From Mesaphorura yosii (Eukaryota > Arthropoda > Collembola > Poduromorpha > Tullbergiidae): a DNA stretch of 64,000 nucleotides. The stretch covers positions 124,001 to 188,000 of the forward strand of contig WIXG01000090.1 of the NCBI GenBank assembly GCA_009869945.1, in the 5' to 3' direction. How positions within the stretch are numbered: position 1 is the first letter of the stretch; every line of letters starts with the position of its first letter. Both the position numbers and the translations under genes were made by a program. Shown piece by piece: positions 51,515 through 64,000 of this stretch. Under the pieces are notes generated by a model, which ran no database searches, was not told the DNA's origin, and was given only the letters and a program-made list of their open reading frames with translations.

Positions 51515-54500
51515 CTATTCATCTGAGTGCGTGGGCCTAGATGAACTCGAGTTAGGAAATGGTACTAAGAATGGCCGTCGTCCACCAGCAGAAAGTCTAT
51601 CGTACACGTTTCTAAATATTACTTCTGGACTTGTTGAGAATCCTGAGGAATTCGTGTTCGCGTGGTGGTGATAATTACTCGACGTCAATGTCGAGTCTTG
51701 CAGTCCCGAACTCTTCATCCAGAACCTCTCCCTCGACTTGTAAAAGTACCAAAAGCTCGCTAGCAACCCGCCTTGCACCAACAAGACTATAAAGATGGCT
51801 CCGATTGCACTACCCTTTGTGCTGCAAATGTACCCATCCCTTGGTGCTGTATCTGAAATATTTTTTAAAAATATGTCAAGTAAGTGAGCTTCATATTTTG
51901 GCTAAGCTCTCCTTGTCAATAAAACTAACCAGGAATCATGCCTGGTATTCCTTCCGTGCTCGGGTACGTCCTGTTGAATCTTCCCTGAATTTCTTCTGTG
52001 TTCAAAGGCATGTTTGCTTCATCAATTGATCTCGGAATTACAATTAGCTACAAGAATAAAAAAGAGTGTGTATTTAAGGTACAAAATAAGAGGAGCGTGA
52101 AAGGTACCTTCGAATGTATTGGCAATGCGTTTGGTAAATCCTGGAGCGGTTTGCTGGTCGTTGTCAAGCCCGGCGACTGCAGTACTGAGTTAGCTTCGGG
52201 CATGCTGGACATGATTTGAGGCTGTCTGGTGCTCAGTGTGCTCGCTCTCATGGTGGTTGAAGCAGAAGCAGATGATGTGCTTCCTCCGTATGATGACAGG
52301 TTATTGCCGGCTTGCTCCACATTCTCAACTGCAACTGCGTCTAGAAGCGTGACAAAAACAAATGAGCTGCTGTCACAAATCAGAAGGGAATTTGCTAATA
52401 CATTGACAACGACTTACCGATATGAGTCAAGAACTTTCTCTTTAATGCTGATTCGGTTTTTCCAAACTGGAAGATATTGTATCTTTCGGCTTCTGTTGTG
52501 GTTGACGGCGCCGCAGTGGACGAAGCGGGTGATGTTTCCATCATGACGGGTCTATTTGTGGTGGCATTCATTTCAGTTATTACTGGGATCGATATTGCAA
52601 TTTTCTCGAGAGTTGGCTGCTCTTCTATTGTCTCGTTTGATGAGACTGAACGTCGCCTGCGTCCGAAAGAGTCCAGACCACCTTGACATTTAACCTGTTG
52701 AATAAAAACAATGCTTCCATGTTCTGGGTAAACTTTCCTTCCACGATTCAAATCTTAACTCACCGGCTGACAAATGTCTTGACAAAACTGCACGGTCGCT
52801 ACAAAATTAACAGTTGCCGTTGATGGAAAACGGAACGCTTTGAAATCTGCGAATAAATTCCGTGTTCTCGGCTCAACCTCCAGTGCTTGGAAAACGTTCG
52901 GGTCTCTCGGGCATCTGTACATTGAACAATCCATCGATATACCAGAGATAATGTACTGCATATAGAATAGGTGCATTTGTCTCCTTTAATTTCATACCCA
53001 AGGTTATCGATAAGGGTTAGCACTTCCCCAAAATCAGTGCGAGCCTCCAAATTCCGTGCAAAAATTCCAAAGGCACTGGTGGGGTCGATTTCTATTCGGA
53101 GCTGAAGCTCTTCGCCGAGTCCAACCACAGACGCGTCTTGTCCATTCCTCATAACAATTCGCATTCTCACATTCGGAGTCGGTGCTGTGTTGGTAACGAT
53201 GTTTGTTCCAGGCAATGGCTTGAAGGGGACTCTGTAATGAAGCGGCAGACGGACAAATTAGGTTCATGCACGACCCATTCTATTCATTTAAAATGAAAAG
53301 TTGGACATCTTTGCTGCAACCACGGAATTTGCATTTACAGTTATAAAGTTTGGTCCGCCGTACTACCAGTTGGCTTTTTTATGGAAGTCGGGTCATTGCA
53401 AACAGAAGGGTCAAGCATGTAAATTGCTACGTGATGCGCAGAAAGGGAATGTAATGACCGGAGATCGCTTTTGACCAAAGGAAACAATGCCATTGTGTTT
53501 CTGGTTGAGCGATTTTGCAGTACTTTAGCGCTGCTACATGTCACAAATTTACGTCCGGTCTCTTTCAAATCATTTCACTATTCTAGTCGTTCATTACGCG
53601 CAGTTTCATAGTAATATTTAAAGCATTACTCACGTTACAGAGATTCCACCACCCTCATGATCTTTGGGTCCGAGACCCCCATTGGGCGCATACGAGACAG
53701 TCTGGTCATTGGCATCAAACGAACATTCCACTCGTACAGTTTTATCAGATTCTTGCATTATAACTGGATTTTGCTGAATGACAACATGATTCACGTATCT
53801 GCCTCGGCCCTGGTGTAAAAAATGAATTCATTTACGTTTTTTCTGTATTTATTCAACAACGCATATAAAATGACGTACTTGTTGAAGTGTTCCGCACTGA
53901 GTTCCTAAAGATATCCGTAGTGCAATTTGGCTTCTGTCCCCACCCATTTCAAAGCATGATTGAGGATTTCCCGTCGCAAACACTCTGCCAGCAAACGGAG
54001 TCCCAAAATTGATGGTCACTAGCATGTCAGAAGGGGTGCAGTCCACCCGAACTAAAATTAAACCGAACATTATTCTTACGCTTGCATTTGTCAAATTTCA
54101 AGCGGCAGCGAGGTTGTATTCATTTACCGTTGTTGCAGGCTCCTCTTTCGCCATAAAAGAAGTCTGGGTCAGGAATCAAGGCCTGACCGGTCGAATGTGT
54201 GTCGTCCGAACTCAGCAGGCACTCGCGTCGATAAGCGTGGAAACCAAAAGCCCTGCAGGTGAAGTCGGGCTCAATGTCACAGGCTCTTCTGCAGTCATCC
54301 GCATTGTAAATTCTTGGCATGAATTTGTCAACTGCGGGAAGATAGCGCCCAGCAGAGTCCGTGTACTCGCAATGAGGAGGCACTGAAAGTCGTTGGCATC
54401 TTAAGCACTATTGATACATTAAATATACTTAAATAATCCCTGTTTCGTATTCTTACATGGAGCACATTCATTTTCCATATAATCAACATCAGCTCCTGCT

Positions 54501-57500
54501 TTGCGGAAGCTTTCCGGGCGAGTTCTTCGTGTCTCGCTGCTCAGTTTGCAAAGCCTCTCCCGAGCATAGTATGTAACGGATCTGCAAGTTCAAAATGTTC
54601 CATTTTCAATTGTATGACTTAACTTATGGAAGAATTAACTCGAGTAGAGGTACCTGCATGGCCCTCGCGGTCCTCTCAAGCACTCGTCTTGGCACTGTCG
54701 TCTGTTGTAAATATTGCGTATTTCCAAGTCACCAGGCCCGACCAACTCAAACTCAGGCACTCTCGTGAAACTCCAAAGCTTTCCACAACCTCGCTCTGAA
54801 GTGATAATTACCAGCAATTCGTCAGTAATTACTCCAAGGCAGTGCCGGGTTTGTGTCCGCACTAAGAGCACGACTCACCTCGCAGGCAGATTTTCTCAAA
54901 GTGCACCAATTCAGCAGACGGATGAAGTACAGACGAGTCTTGTTCCGATGACCGATCCATGGAATAGCACCTCTGGCCATTGCTGCGCAAAGGTTCTATG
55001 CTGACAGCTAAGCACCGGTCCCTCAGAAGGTCGCACTCCTTCAAGCACTCGGCCGTAATCCCAACGTCTCCTCGTGCAGGAATTGCTTCCCTGAAATTGG
55101 TAGTGCGATTAGTACGTGCAGTACATAAAACTCTTTGTTACCATCTTTAAATGTACCTTCTTCCACCATTGTATGCATAGCCCATGACTTTTTCGTAGGT
55201 CACTGTGAATTTGCATCGATAAGGTGACAGGTCAGGATCCAAGTAGTTGCCTGCAGGTTCCAATCCAGGGTGAATGCTGGGGTATTGGCTGGGGTAGAGA
55301 TCACGGTCTCTGTCCCTGGCTGGGTAGGATGACGGGTATGGCAAGTCCCGATCTCGGATGTACGGATTTGGGTAAGAAGAGTCTCTGCTTGGATAGGGCT
55401 CTCGAGAGAACGGATGATCCCTGGTTGGGTATCCAATTTCTCTATCTCTGAGTGGGTACGGATCGCGTCCAGTTGGTGGGAATCTGTCTCTGGCTGGATA
55501 GTCTCTGATGGAGTTTGTTGGGTAAGGTTCTCGAAGTGGCGGTGGATAGTATGGATCTCGGCCGGTGGTTGGATATGGTCTGGGGTCAGCTGGGTCCAAG
55601 CCTGGAGCGTATGGTCGCAGGTCTCCAGCATATGCACCAGTCTGAATGATTCCTTTGGGGTCGCATTCGCGCTCTGAGTAAATGGCGCCCGGCTGTGCCT
55701 GGAATGCGTTTGGTCCCGTATTTTGTGCCGTGTCTCCGCTCAGTAAACAAATGCTGCTCTGAGCAGCACTTCCAATCTGACAAGATTAACAATAGGAAAT
55801 TAAGCCAATGTCCGATATTGCTTGCTGTGAAATGGTGTACACACCGGGTTCAGAAAAGAAAACGATCTGCAATTGAACTCTCGCTCCTTGTCACATGCTC
55901 GTTGACAACTCGCATCATTCAAGACGGGCTCAGCTTTGTCCACGTAAATGAGGTAGCGATCCTTTTGCACATTGAGGTAAGCGCATTTCCGGGATTCTAA
56001 TTAAATGATTCACACATTGAAAGATTCGATCACGAGCATTGTTCCTAAAAGTTTAACAAGACGTTATGTAAAATGCACTTACGTGGAGCGCACTGGTTCT
56101 CCAGGTAGTCCATGTCTGCAGTGGCGATGAAACCTCGAGGTTGTGTGAAGCGGTCTTCTGTACTCAGGCGACATTCTCTCTTCTTCCAATCGTACGTTGC
56201 AGACCGACAGATGAAGCGTCTTTCTTCCAGGCAACGATCCTCGCATTGTGTCTTGCCAACGTCACGGTAAACTTCCTTATCAAAGCCCCTCAGTTGAAAA
56301 CTTGGAATTCTCTCGAATGTCCACAACAAGCCACAACCTCCGCCTGTGTTATAAGAACGTAAATGGTAATCTTCTCTAAAATTTGAACTACATGTCAAGT
56401 GGGATTCATACCTCTCAAGCAAATTCCTTCAAAGTAAGCGACTCCAGACGAACGCCGAAGCCCATATCGAACCTCGTCGTTCGCGAATTCAAGAGCCGAG
56501 CACTCGTTCCGGTTGTAGTCCAGATTGAAAGCGTGGCATTTGATATCGCTTTGACATCGCCTTGCACAACGATCGGAAATGCCTCGAATGTTGTCCTTGT
56601 ATAGCAAAGTGGTTTGTCCCCTGTCCAACTCGTAGCCCGGAACCTTTTCATATGTCATTCGACCAAATGAACAACGACCGACTGCAAGGAATTTTAAACG
56701 TGTTTATGTTCACGTGAGATGACATGCTACGAATGGTCAGTTGGTTGAACCTGGAACTTTGATCCCTTACTTTGGGTGTCCGTGTGACCAGGCCCTGGAT
56801 ACCTGTCAATGATTCCGGGTGGGGAGGGTCTGTCGATGCTGTTGCTGAGTGGTCCCACTCCAATTCCTCCCTTACAATTTCGTTCATAGTACGTCGTTCC
56901 TGGCCTTTTCTGTATCGCCTCATCTCCAGCAGAAGCTGTAAACACCACAAAGAGACCATAGCATACGTGGCACGCGAATCCAGGGCGCAGACCGCTGCCT
57001 CTGTGCATGAAAGGGTACTAACCTCGATCATCTCCGGAAATGAAGCATTGTGTAGCCACGCCATAGTACGAGTACGAGTGACAAACAAAATCACGATACG
57101 TGTTGCACCTTTGCTCGCACTCCTGCTCGCTCGTCACGCCACTGATGACAGTGTCCAAATATCTTGGGTGTGAGTCGGCAACAGTTTCAAAAGTACATCG
57201 CTTGTCAGCTTTAAACAGAAACGAGCACAGGCTCAAGTCAAGAGCATTTGAAGACAACCGACCAAAATGATAAACTGGTACTTACGCTCAATGCACTGAT
57301 TTTCGAGGTATTCAATGTGCATGGCAGCCTCGACGAAATCATTGGGCCTTGTCCTTCGATCTTCTCGACTCAAGCGGCATTCTGTTGTCTGAAGCAGAAA
57401 GCAAATTGATTAATTACTTGATTATCCAGGAAATTCATTTCTACACCGGAAAACAGAGAAAGGCTTACTTGAGTATGATACTCGGCCGATCGGCACACAA

Positions 57501-60452
57501 ACCGGGTTTCAGCCAAACACCGTTCTTCACAATCGCGTCTGCTTGGAACGTGAGTCAGCACCAAATCATCGTGACCTCGAAGTTCTCGTGCTGGTCGCCT
57601 TTCAAACGCCCATGCACGACCTCGACAACCTCGCGTATTTCCTACAATCAATTGCCATGTTTAGAATGTACGCTCATTCTACTTACTCGCTGGCTTCTCG
57701 TTTTCCCCACCTCTCAGGCATATTTTCTCAAAGTAATTCTGCCCATCGCGTCTGGTCAACTCCTCTCCTCTGCCCTGCGTATTTCTGTCCAATTTGAAGC
57801 ACCGAATCGCGGAATGATCCACCATAAAGGCTGGACAGTCAGCGCCAGCATCGCGGCATTTCTCAACGCAGTCCAGAGTCACGCCAGGCGCCGAGTGCGT
57901 CAGTGTAATTGGCTCTTGCTTTGCCGTTCGCAGGAAATGGCCAGTGACCTTCTCAAATGTAAACAAACCTCCTTCGCAGTGATCTGCAACAAAGTTTTAA
58001 TTAGGACTCAGGGCACGCTGCATCTCGGAATGGGTCGAAGAAAGTCTTACTGATAGAGCACTGCTTTTCTGAGAAGATGGCGCCTCTTTTGTGTGGAAGT
58101 GGGGCTCCCATCAAACTCACAGAGTCATCCGCGCTGAGATAGCACTTGTTTTCATCGGAAGCAAACGACGTTGACCTGCATGTGAAGCCTCGAGCCTGAC
58201 AACCAATCAGGTAATCATCATCTGAGATTTGCTTATGCGAGTACGTGAAGACTTGGGACTTGTCTTACATGGTCGCAGAGGGTTTCGCAATCTTCTCTTG
58301 ATGCGGCATACTGCAAATCGTCCATTGATATGACCGATACGTCTTGTCGGGATGAAAAGCGGCAGTCAGGCAGCTCTGTCAGTGTCAATTCATCATTATC
58401 AGCCCAAAATCGTTTACTCGTCATTGTCACTTGCTGAATATTGGCTTACGCTTGACGCATTGATTTTCTAAGTAGTCGACCGAGATGCCGGGCTGGCGTC
58501 TGAACGCGCTTGGTTGTGTCCGGCGATCTTCTCTGCTCAACCTGCACACTTTCAATGCCTCGTCATATTCAGCAGATCTAAAATTTTAGCGCGTGTTTGA
58601 TAAACGAGAGATCGATTTGTGATTGGGGAACAACAAGTCTATTTTCACCGGCATCGCCTGTTCCTCACCTGCACGCGAAATCAGTTTCAGTCAAGCAGAG
58701 TTTCTCGCATTCCGTCTTGGACTGAACTTGTCTTTCCTCCTTGTCGTCAAATCCGTCCAGAAAAGCCCCAACAACTCTCTCGAACGTCCACAAACGATCT
58801 CCACAGATTTGCTGAAAATTTTGAACTGCGCAAAAAAAGGTTGTAATTAAGATTCATACTGCGAAAATACTTCTTGGGTAAGAAAGAAATGCCAACCTCC
58901 GCGAAAGCAGACTTTTTCAAAGTAATTTGTTTTGGGGTCCTCTCTCAGCTTTTCCCTTTGACCGACGGAATCCCGCTGATACGAATCACATTTGGACTTG
59001 TCATAATCTGAGCGGACAACAGAAAACGAACATGAAGTATGGATTGAAATTGCCCAACTTTGACGTAAATACCCATGTGGTATTTTACCGACGGAGAAGG
59101 CTTTGCAGGTGGTACTTTGGCGACACACTGCCGTACAATCTCGCGTCACCGCAGCACCGGGCTGATGCAGGAGGCCTTGAGGATCATTTTCGGACATTGC
59201 CATTCCGGTTGTCTTTTCGTACGTTTCCACTCCACCAAAACATTGTCCTGTACATGACATTAATACCATATTTTGTGAAGTCCTACTGGCGAATTGTTAG
59301 TTGCCGTAGAGCATGAAGAAAGCAATTACCTTGGACTAGGGAAGGAATTGTCAAAAAGAGTAAAATCCAGGCAAGGTGGGGGCTGTTGCCGTGCAGAAAG
59401 AAGTTCGATGACCGATTCTGTTAATTGCAATTCGGAAATCAGGCGTCAACACATGAGTTCAAAAGCACGAAGTTAAATGCATGAGTCGCAGAATGTCATG
59501 TCGAAAAAATAATATCAAGATGACTAATGAGTTACGCGGAAGATGGTTTGACCATGTTCAAGGTGCAAATACGTTTTAGACTGATAAACCAAATATTTTG
59601 GACTACTGATGCGCCTCGTAAAACAAAGTGCATGAAGACAACCGTCGTTGGAAGTTGTGACGAGATGAAATATGCAGGCAAAAATCGGGTCAAGGTGGCT
59701 GAAGCCTCGCCCATTGTTAAGCAAGAAACCCTGCTGTTTTATATTTTAGGACCTTCCGTTTTGTTTTAGACCTGATTGGCAGCACTTTCATTCCCTGCAC
59801 ACTCGACAGAAGTACACAGCACGAGCACCATAGCCGTATGACTCGTACGTGTTCATTATTAAGGTCATTGGGTAAACGGTGACTTCCTCCGAATTTTGTA
59901 TCAAAGCATATTTTCAAACAAGCAGGCTTGGTCTTTTATTAAAAAAAAGTAGGCCACGCTCGCTTTAATAATCGCTTAATGTACTGCAACGCATTTCGTT
60001 GATGGTGTATAAATCCAGGTTGCTATTTGGTGCCTGTGCCACCTACACCAGCGTGTATTAAATGCGGTTCCATTTTTAACAGAGCTTAATTCAGATAATG
60101 CGGGGCAGGCTCTTCCTCTAACGGAAGTGTCCTTCAATCGTCCAAAATGCAAACGGTAGCGGCTCAAACCAGGAGAGATTGAAATTGCTGGACTCCCAAT
60201 CCCGTATTGTTTCATTTCTTACGTAATAATAACATCGTGCACGCTTCATTTAGCATCGTTAAAATTCGAGGCCTAGAGGAGCCAACAGGTTGCTGCGCCT
60301 TTCGTACCACACTACCGAACCTCATTGCTTCATGCACGGTAGTCGGTCAAGAATTTTCTCAAGTATGATTTCACGCGTATGATGAGATGTAGTATGTTAA
60401 AAATGAAATTAGTAGTGAGAAAATTTCATCTTACCTTTCTTGCGTGGGCCAT
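51515..60452 (-). CDS. noah: PAN/Apple and ZP domain transmembrane protein of the NompA/NOAH family
   Basis: Twenty-nine exons: 60435-60452, 59330-59417, 59089-59247, 58897-59007, 58669-58825, 58450-58577, 58269-58375, 58051-58195, 57711-57983, 57469-57641, 57286-57388, 57023-57208, 56771-56935, 56412-56681, 56083-56343, 55845-55996, 55157-55776, 54879-55090, 54654-54795, 54457-54581, 54128-54382, 53879-54051, 53634-53809, 52998-53231, 52764-52914, 52418-52694, 52108-52340, 51930-52047, 51515-51852; 1849 residues. MAHARK lies alone on exon 1; a signal sequence (WILLFLTIPSLVQG) follows on exon 2. Twelve PAN modules span about 37-1283, split by an Arg/Asp/Tyr/Pro-rich linker (about 873-1016). 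The ZP domain (about 1284-1528) has LIDNLGCPRDP and FCQDICQP, then a furin site GRRRRS (about 1540-1544), a Ser/Thr-rich stretch, a membrane helix (about 1753-1775) and a 73-residue tail. Family role: apical matrix linking sensory dendrites or epidermis to cuticle. Confidence 0.94.
55210..55650 (-). repeat. Degenerate RD-x-YP repeat linker inside the PAN-ZP gene
   Basis: Within exon 17, the coding strand carries tandem imperfect units of 15-30 bases encoding motifs such as GRDPYP, IRDYPARD, SREPYPSRD and YPARDRDRD. The linker is rich in Arg, Asp, Tyr and Pro and is hydrophilic. It separates PAN modules 9 and 10. Tandem slippage is the likely origin, so length variation among isolates is expected. 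Confidence 0.75.
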
Positions 60453-63400
60453 TATCGCGTGGCGCGGTGGCGTCTTTTCCTAGCGGCGCTTTCCTCTGCC
60501 CCTGATTAACAAAAGCACTTTCTCCCTTGTGTCGTGTTCTTCTATGCACTTCAACAAAAGACGACACGGTCAATTTCGTCGCACAGATGTTCCTTAGTGC
60601 TGCGTCGTAATCGTATCACTAAAATTTCTCGTTTCACACACGAAACACTTCAATTCGCGTCTCGCTGGACTCGCGTCACTGGTCTTAATGCTGTCACTAA
60701 ATGCTAATCGCACGGTTTGGACTCCATGAACTCACGGATCCACGAACCACGATAATGAACCGTTGAAGGATGAAATGAAACTGGACCATAATCAAATACT
60801 GATCTCTGCTGAAAAACGAAAAAAGTACAAATCGCAATGAAGGCTGTGCCGTTCCATTTGATAGTCCTGATCAAGAGGAAGTGACCATTTCATGCTCTGG
60901 ATTAAAAAAGAGAAGCCTATTCAATATTGGTCTTTTGTGATGCTCAGAACCGACTTCCTGTCCTTTTTATTACTATTTTTATTTATCATTTCCATCATCT
61001 GCAAACGCTTGCACTACTTTACTGTAAATTTCAAAAGTATTACATTTGTTTTTCTCTTCATTAACATTTTCGAATGAAATCACTGAACTCTGCGCTCACC
61101 CACTCGACCTGATCAACAACGATCAATTTTGCGCTGCCTCTCTTGCACCCGAGATCCTCACCTGCGGTTTCTGCTTCCCTATCATAGTCTGTGCTGACAC
61201 AAAGATGCGCTTCGCAAGAGAAAACCCAGATTACAGATGAGGCGCATCTGCTGAGCCTTCTATCATTTCTTGTTTACTCTCAGGGCTTCTTTTGCTCAAT
61301 CTGAGTAAATAACGACCTCATTATTAACGAATTTAAAAAAGCCACAAGAGTGCTGGGCTGTGATTTCATGTATCGTGATTTCCAACACGAAATGATCCTC
61401 TACTACCACATTATCAATAACAAATTTACGCTATTGGAACGATTTTAGTAGCCTGGCCGCTTCCTGGTAGATTTTTGACGGATTCATTCCACAATTTAGG
61501 CAGTGCACGAGTGGAGACGTTTGGTGGACTTGAGTGAACTCAAGCGGCATGGCATGACAATCGTACGAGTACGAATAACTGGGCGATTCGATTCATGTGT
61601 ACTTTTGGTCCAGCTAGTGTATCTGTATTACAACTCATATACCATGGATGATCCTGTAAGGTCAATAGCCAGGAAGAAAGGAACAATGGTTTTGCGACAG
61701 AGCCGGAAGTGAAGACGAATCACATCCTCTGACTCCACACACAGTCCAACTGAAAGAACATACGGTCAAATTGTCTTGCTAGTAACCTGAATGTACGGCA
61801 GAGTAAACGCTGATTGAAGGTGTTTGCGTTTGCGTGTCTGGATTTCCTCTTCCTACTCAATGCAGCATCCACTGTCATATTGGCTGCTCTCCAAATGCCG
61901 CTCTATTCCAATTATTGCGAGCCTACATCATGACATCGGACACATTTCAGGTCGACAACAATGACCTTTTTGTGCCATTCAACGACTGCGGTTAATCCAT
62001 TTCCACGACTTACATTTACCTTGTGCGTAAGGCGCATCACGAAACGTACGGAGAATTGAGGACTTTGATTCTGGCCATTTTGAATGTGCGGGCGATTTGT
62101 ACAGTGATTTGCAATATTCAAGACAAATAGATTTTGATGACTTCATTAAGATGCTTCAAACTGAAGAATGTGGTCGCTGCAAATATCGGTCAATATACTT
62201 TTTATTGCATTTGCAATGTTCGTCATAAAATCAACAGAAAATTGGTAAATTAGGCGGTACAGTTTTTACAAAGTTCAAAGAAACTTGTGAACGGCTGAAA
62301 CATCAATTGTTGGCCAGCAAGTCTGACTAAATGTTGTAGCGACCGTACAAGACGCTATCTAGTAAGAAATGAAAGTGAGATTACAATTCGTTAATTTCAA
62401 TTCTATCAACACACGTGTACAATTTGGAATTTTGACCTTATCACGATTATCATAAAAATAGAGCAGCCGAGGCGCATCATTTCATCCTTCACTACGAACC
62501 GTAACAATATTATGCATATATTTCTCTATAGATAACCCTTTGATTTGATTTTATTGCAAATAATTCCTAGAAAGTTGAGGTACACTTGCCATAAACGTAC
62601 AAGTCTTCATGCAGCGACTAAAAATACTCAGAGTATTTTCTCTAGCTCAACAGTTGGCAAATTCTTGAACAATAGTTTGAGTTTAGGAAACGAATGTGGT
62701 GTAAGACTCAATTTACATTGTTCTCGTACTGTCGTACTAATTGTTTGGAGCATCATCTAATTAGAAATGGGCTCGGATGTATTGCAGTGACACAAAAGAC
62801 AGACGTTTGTCTAACCTATTCTTAAAGTCTAATCTACAGCGATGAAATCGCAAGGAAATGTTTATGTGACAAAGCCGTGGTCACGGAGGGATATACTGTT
62901 TAGATGGTTGTCTCCAGATTCGGTCTCGTTCTTCGGCTCCTCCACCCTAGTCTTACTGTTATTGATGGATCGAAGCATGCAAGCAATGCGATGGATACTT
63001 TAATTACGCGTGTCCCTCGTTTTTTCCAGTATGCCTGTGCTTACGCCTCTACGTGTTCAGTTCACTTGAAGCAATTTTTGAGCCTACGTTTGGTCTCACT
63101 TGCGATGCTGCATTGAGACGACTTACGCTACAATTTACAATACTAGCACTATCGACGATTGACCGGTACTAACCGAAGCTTGACACATTGCTGATTTCTT
63201 CAAAATAGATATCAGATATCTTGTACGATTCTCTTACGAATTTACTAAAAAATATATCATCTTCACACCAACTTTTACATAACGTGATAACACTCTCTTA
63301 CTAGTTTAGTTTTTTTCTATTGGGACTATTTATCATTTGTAATTTGTATTTCATATTACTCCAAATGCATCACGCTTTTCAGAATTGACATCCCAAGTAA

Positions 63401-64000
63401 ACTCTTTTAGTTTTGGTGTTGGAATATTTCCACTGATTTGTTTGCCTAAGTAAACTAAAGACTATTGGCTAGAAAGTCGGCTGGTTTCTCCACCCTGTGA
63501 CTCCCTTCAACCGGTACAATCCTGACTACCCTCCGTCGTTATCAGTGTAATGGACTACTGGGCGGTCATGACAGTCGTACAAACCAGGAGTGATGGACTG
63601 ACCAGCAGTATACTAAAATACGGACCTGTAGTGACAGATACTCCCTAATCACACCTGTGAAAGACCAATTAGCTAGATCGATGCCATTATTGACATGCAA
63701 CCGGCACCCAAACTCAAAGCATCAATGCTCGTCGCTACAGTAGACAAAATATTGTCTGACACAAAGCTTGCGAACTCTGCACCTTTGAGCATGATTTGTG
63801 TCTGCGTACACGATGCAAGGAGCCTGTGCTTAAGTATTAGGTACACGAATGTCGCACCCTGGACTGGCACCGAATTCTACCTTTGATTGACACGTTTGAC
63901 TGGATGAAATCGGCTATAACAAATATTACTAATTCTTGTCTGGACAGTTCTTGAACCTAACAACGGACTTTGGCGCATGACTTTTCATTCACGCTTGCGT
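60453..64000. other. Non-coding region upstream of the PAN-ZP gene
   Basis: The first part is the 5' flank of the minus-strand PAN-ZP gene; an in-frame TAG lies upstream of its ATG. The rest, to the window end, holds only short ORFs without motifs. I see no exon, tRNA or repeat that I can support. Confidence 0.45.

Noticed and set aside
55200..55677. Long frames in other phases and on the plus strand across the Pro-rich linker
   Set aside because: They are shadows created by the repeated codons of the PAN-ZP linker on the minus strand.
57349..58053. 234-codon plus-strand ORF antisense to the PAN-ZP gene
   Set aside because: The minus strand there encodes PAN modules 4-5 with phase-consistent exons; the plus frame is a shadow and starts outside any promoter context.

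Overview
The window is intron-rich animal DNA. Short introns of about 50-100 bases with strong GTAAG/TTTCAG borders, moderate GC, roughly one gene per 5-6 kb, and gene content (a NompA/NOAH-type PAN-ZP cuticle protein, an NRAMP transporter, a dihydropyrimidinase with a CRMP-like tail, a CYB561D-type protein) point to an ecdysozoan. My best guess is a clade I (Dorylaimia) nematode such as Trichuris; the species cannot be proven from this sequence. There is no prokaryotic operon, CRISPR array or rRNA. I did not find a convincing tRNA.

Layout. 0.9-6 kb, minus strand: ari-2/ARIH2 RBR ubiquitin ligase, then geminin upstream of it. 8-14.9 kb, plus strand: a PXK/Slob-like pseudokinase, an orphan ORF, and a highly divergent fidgetin-like AAA protein. 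14.9-18.7 kb, minus strand: dihydropyrimidinase/CRMP homologue, with a possible alternative last exon; a tiny plus-strand candidate gene overlaps its 3' end. 20.3-30.9 kb, plus strand: NRAMP metal transporter, then plastin/fimbrin with two possible first exons. 31-39 kb: mostly non-coding, with a probable distal promoter and 5' exon for the next gene and one weak RNase H-like ORF. 39-44.6 kb, plus strand: a class A peptide-type GPCR. 46.2-51 kb, minus strand: OMA1 mitochondrial protease and a cytochrome b561-domain protein. 51.5-60.5 kb, minus strand: a 29-exon gene for a secreted/transmembrane PAN-ZP protein of about 1849 residues. 60.5-64 kb: nothing recognised.

I rebuilt exon chains by hand and required reading phase to be kept at every junction. 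The twelve main models close without a frame break, which is the main support for the coordinates. These genes do not form one pathway; they are ordinary neighbours: ubiquitin transfer, replication licensing, ion-channel/trafficking pseudokinase, pyrimidine catabolism or neuronal CRMP-like function, metal uptake, actin bundling, neuropeptide signalling, mitochondrial quality control, ascorbate/iron redox, and apical extracellular matrix.

Most unusual: the PAN-ZP protein has twelve PAN modules that read as four copies of a three-module A-B-C unit with phase 1 introns at nearly every module border; the AAA protein keeps Walker A but has lost the Walker B glutamate, sensor 1 Asn, pore loop and arginine finger; plastin has two in-frame alternative first exons 2.6 kb apart.
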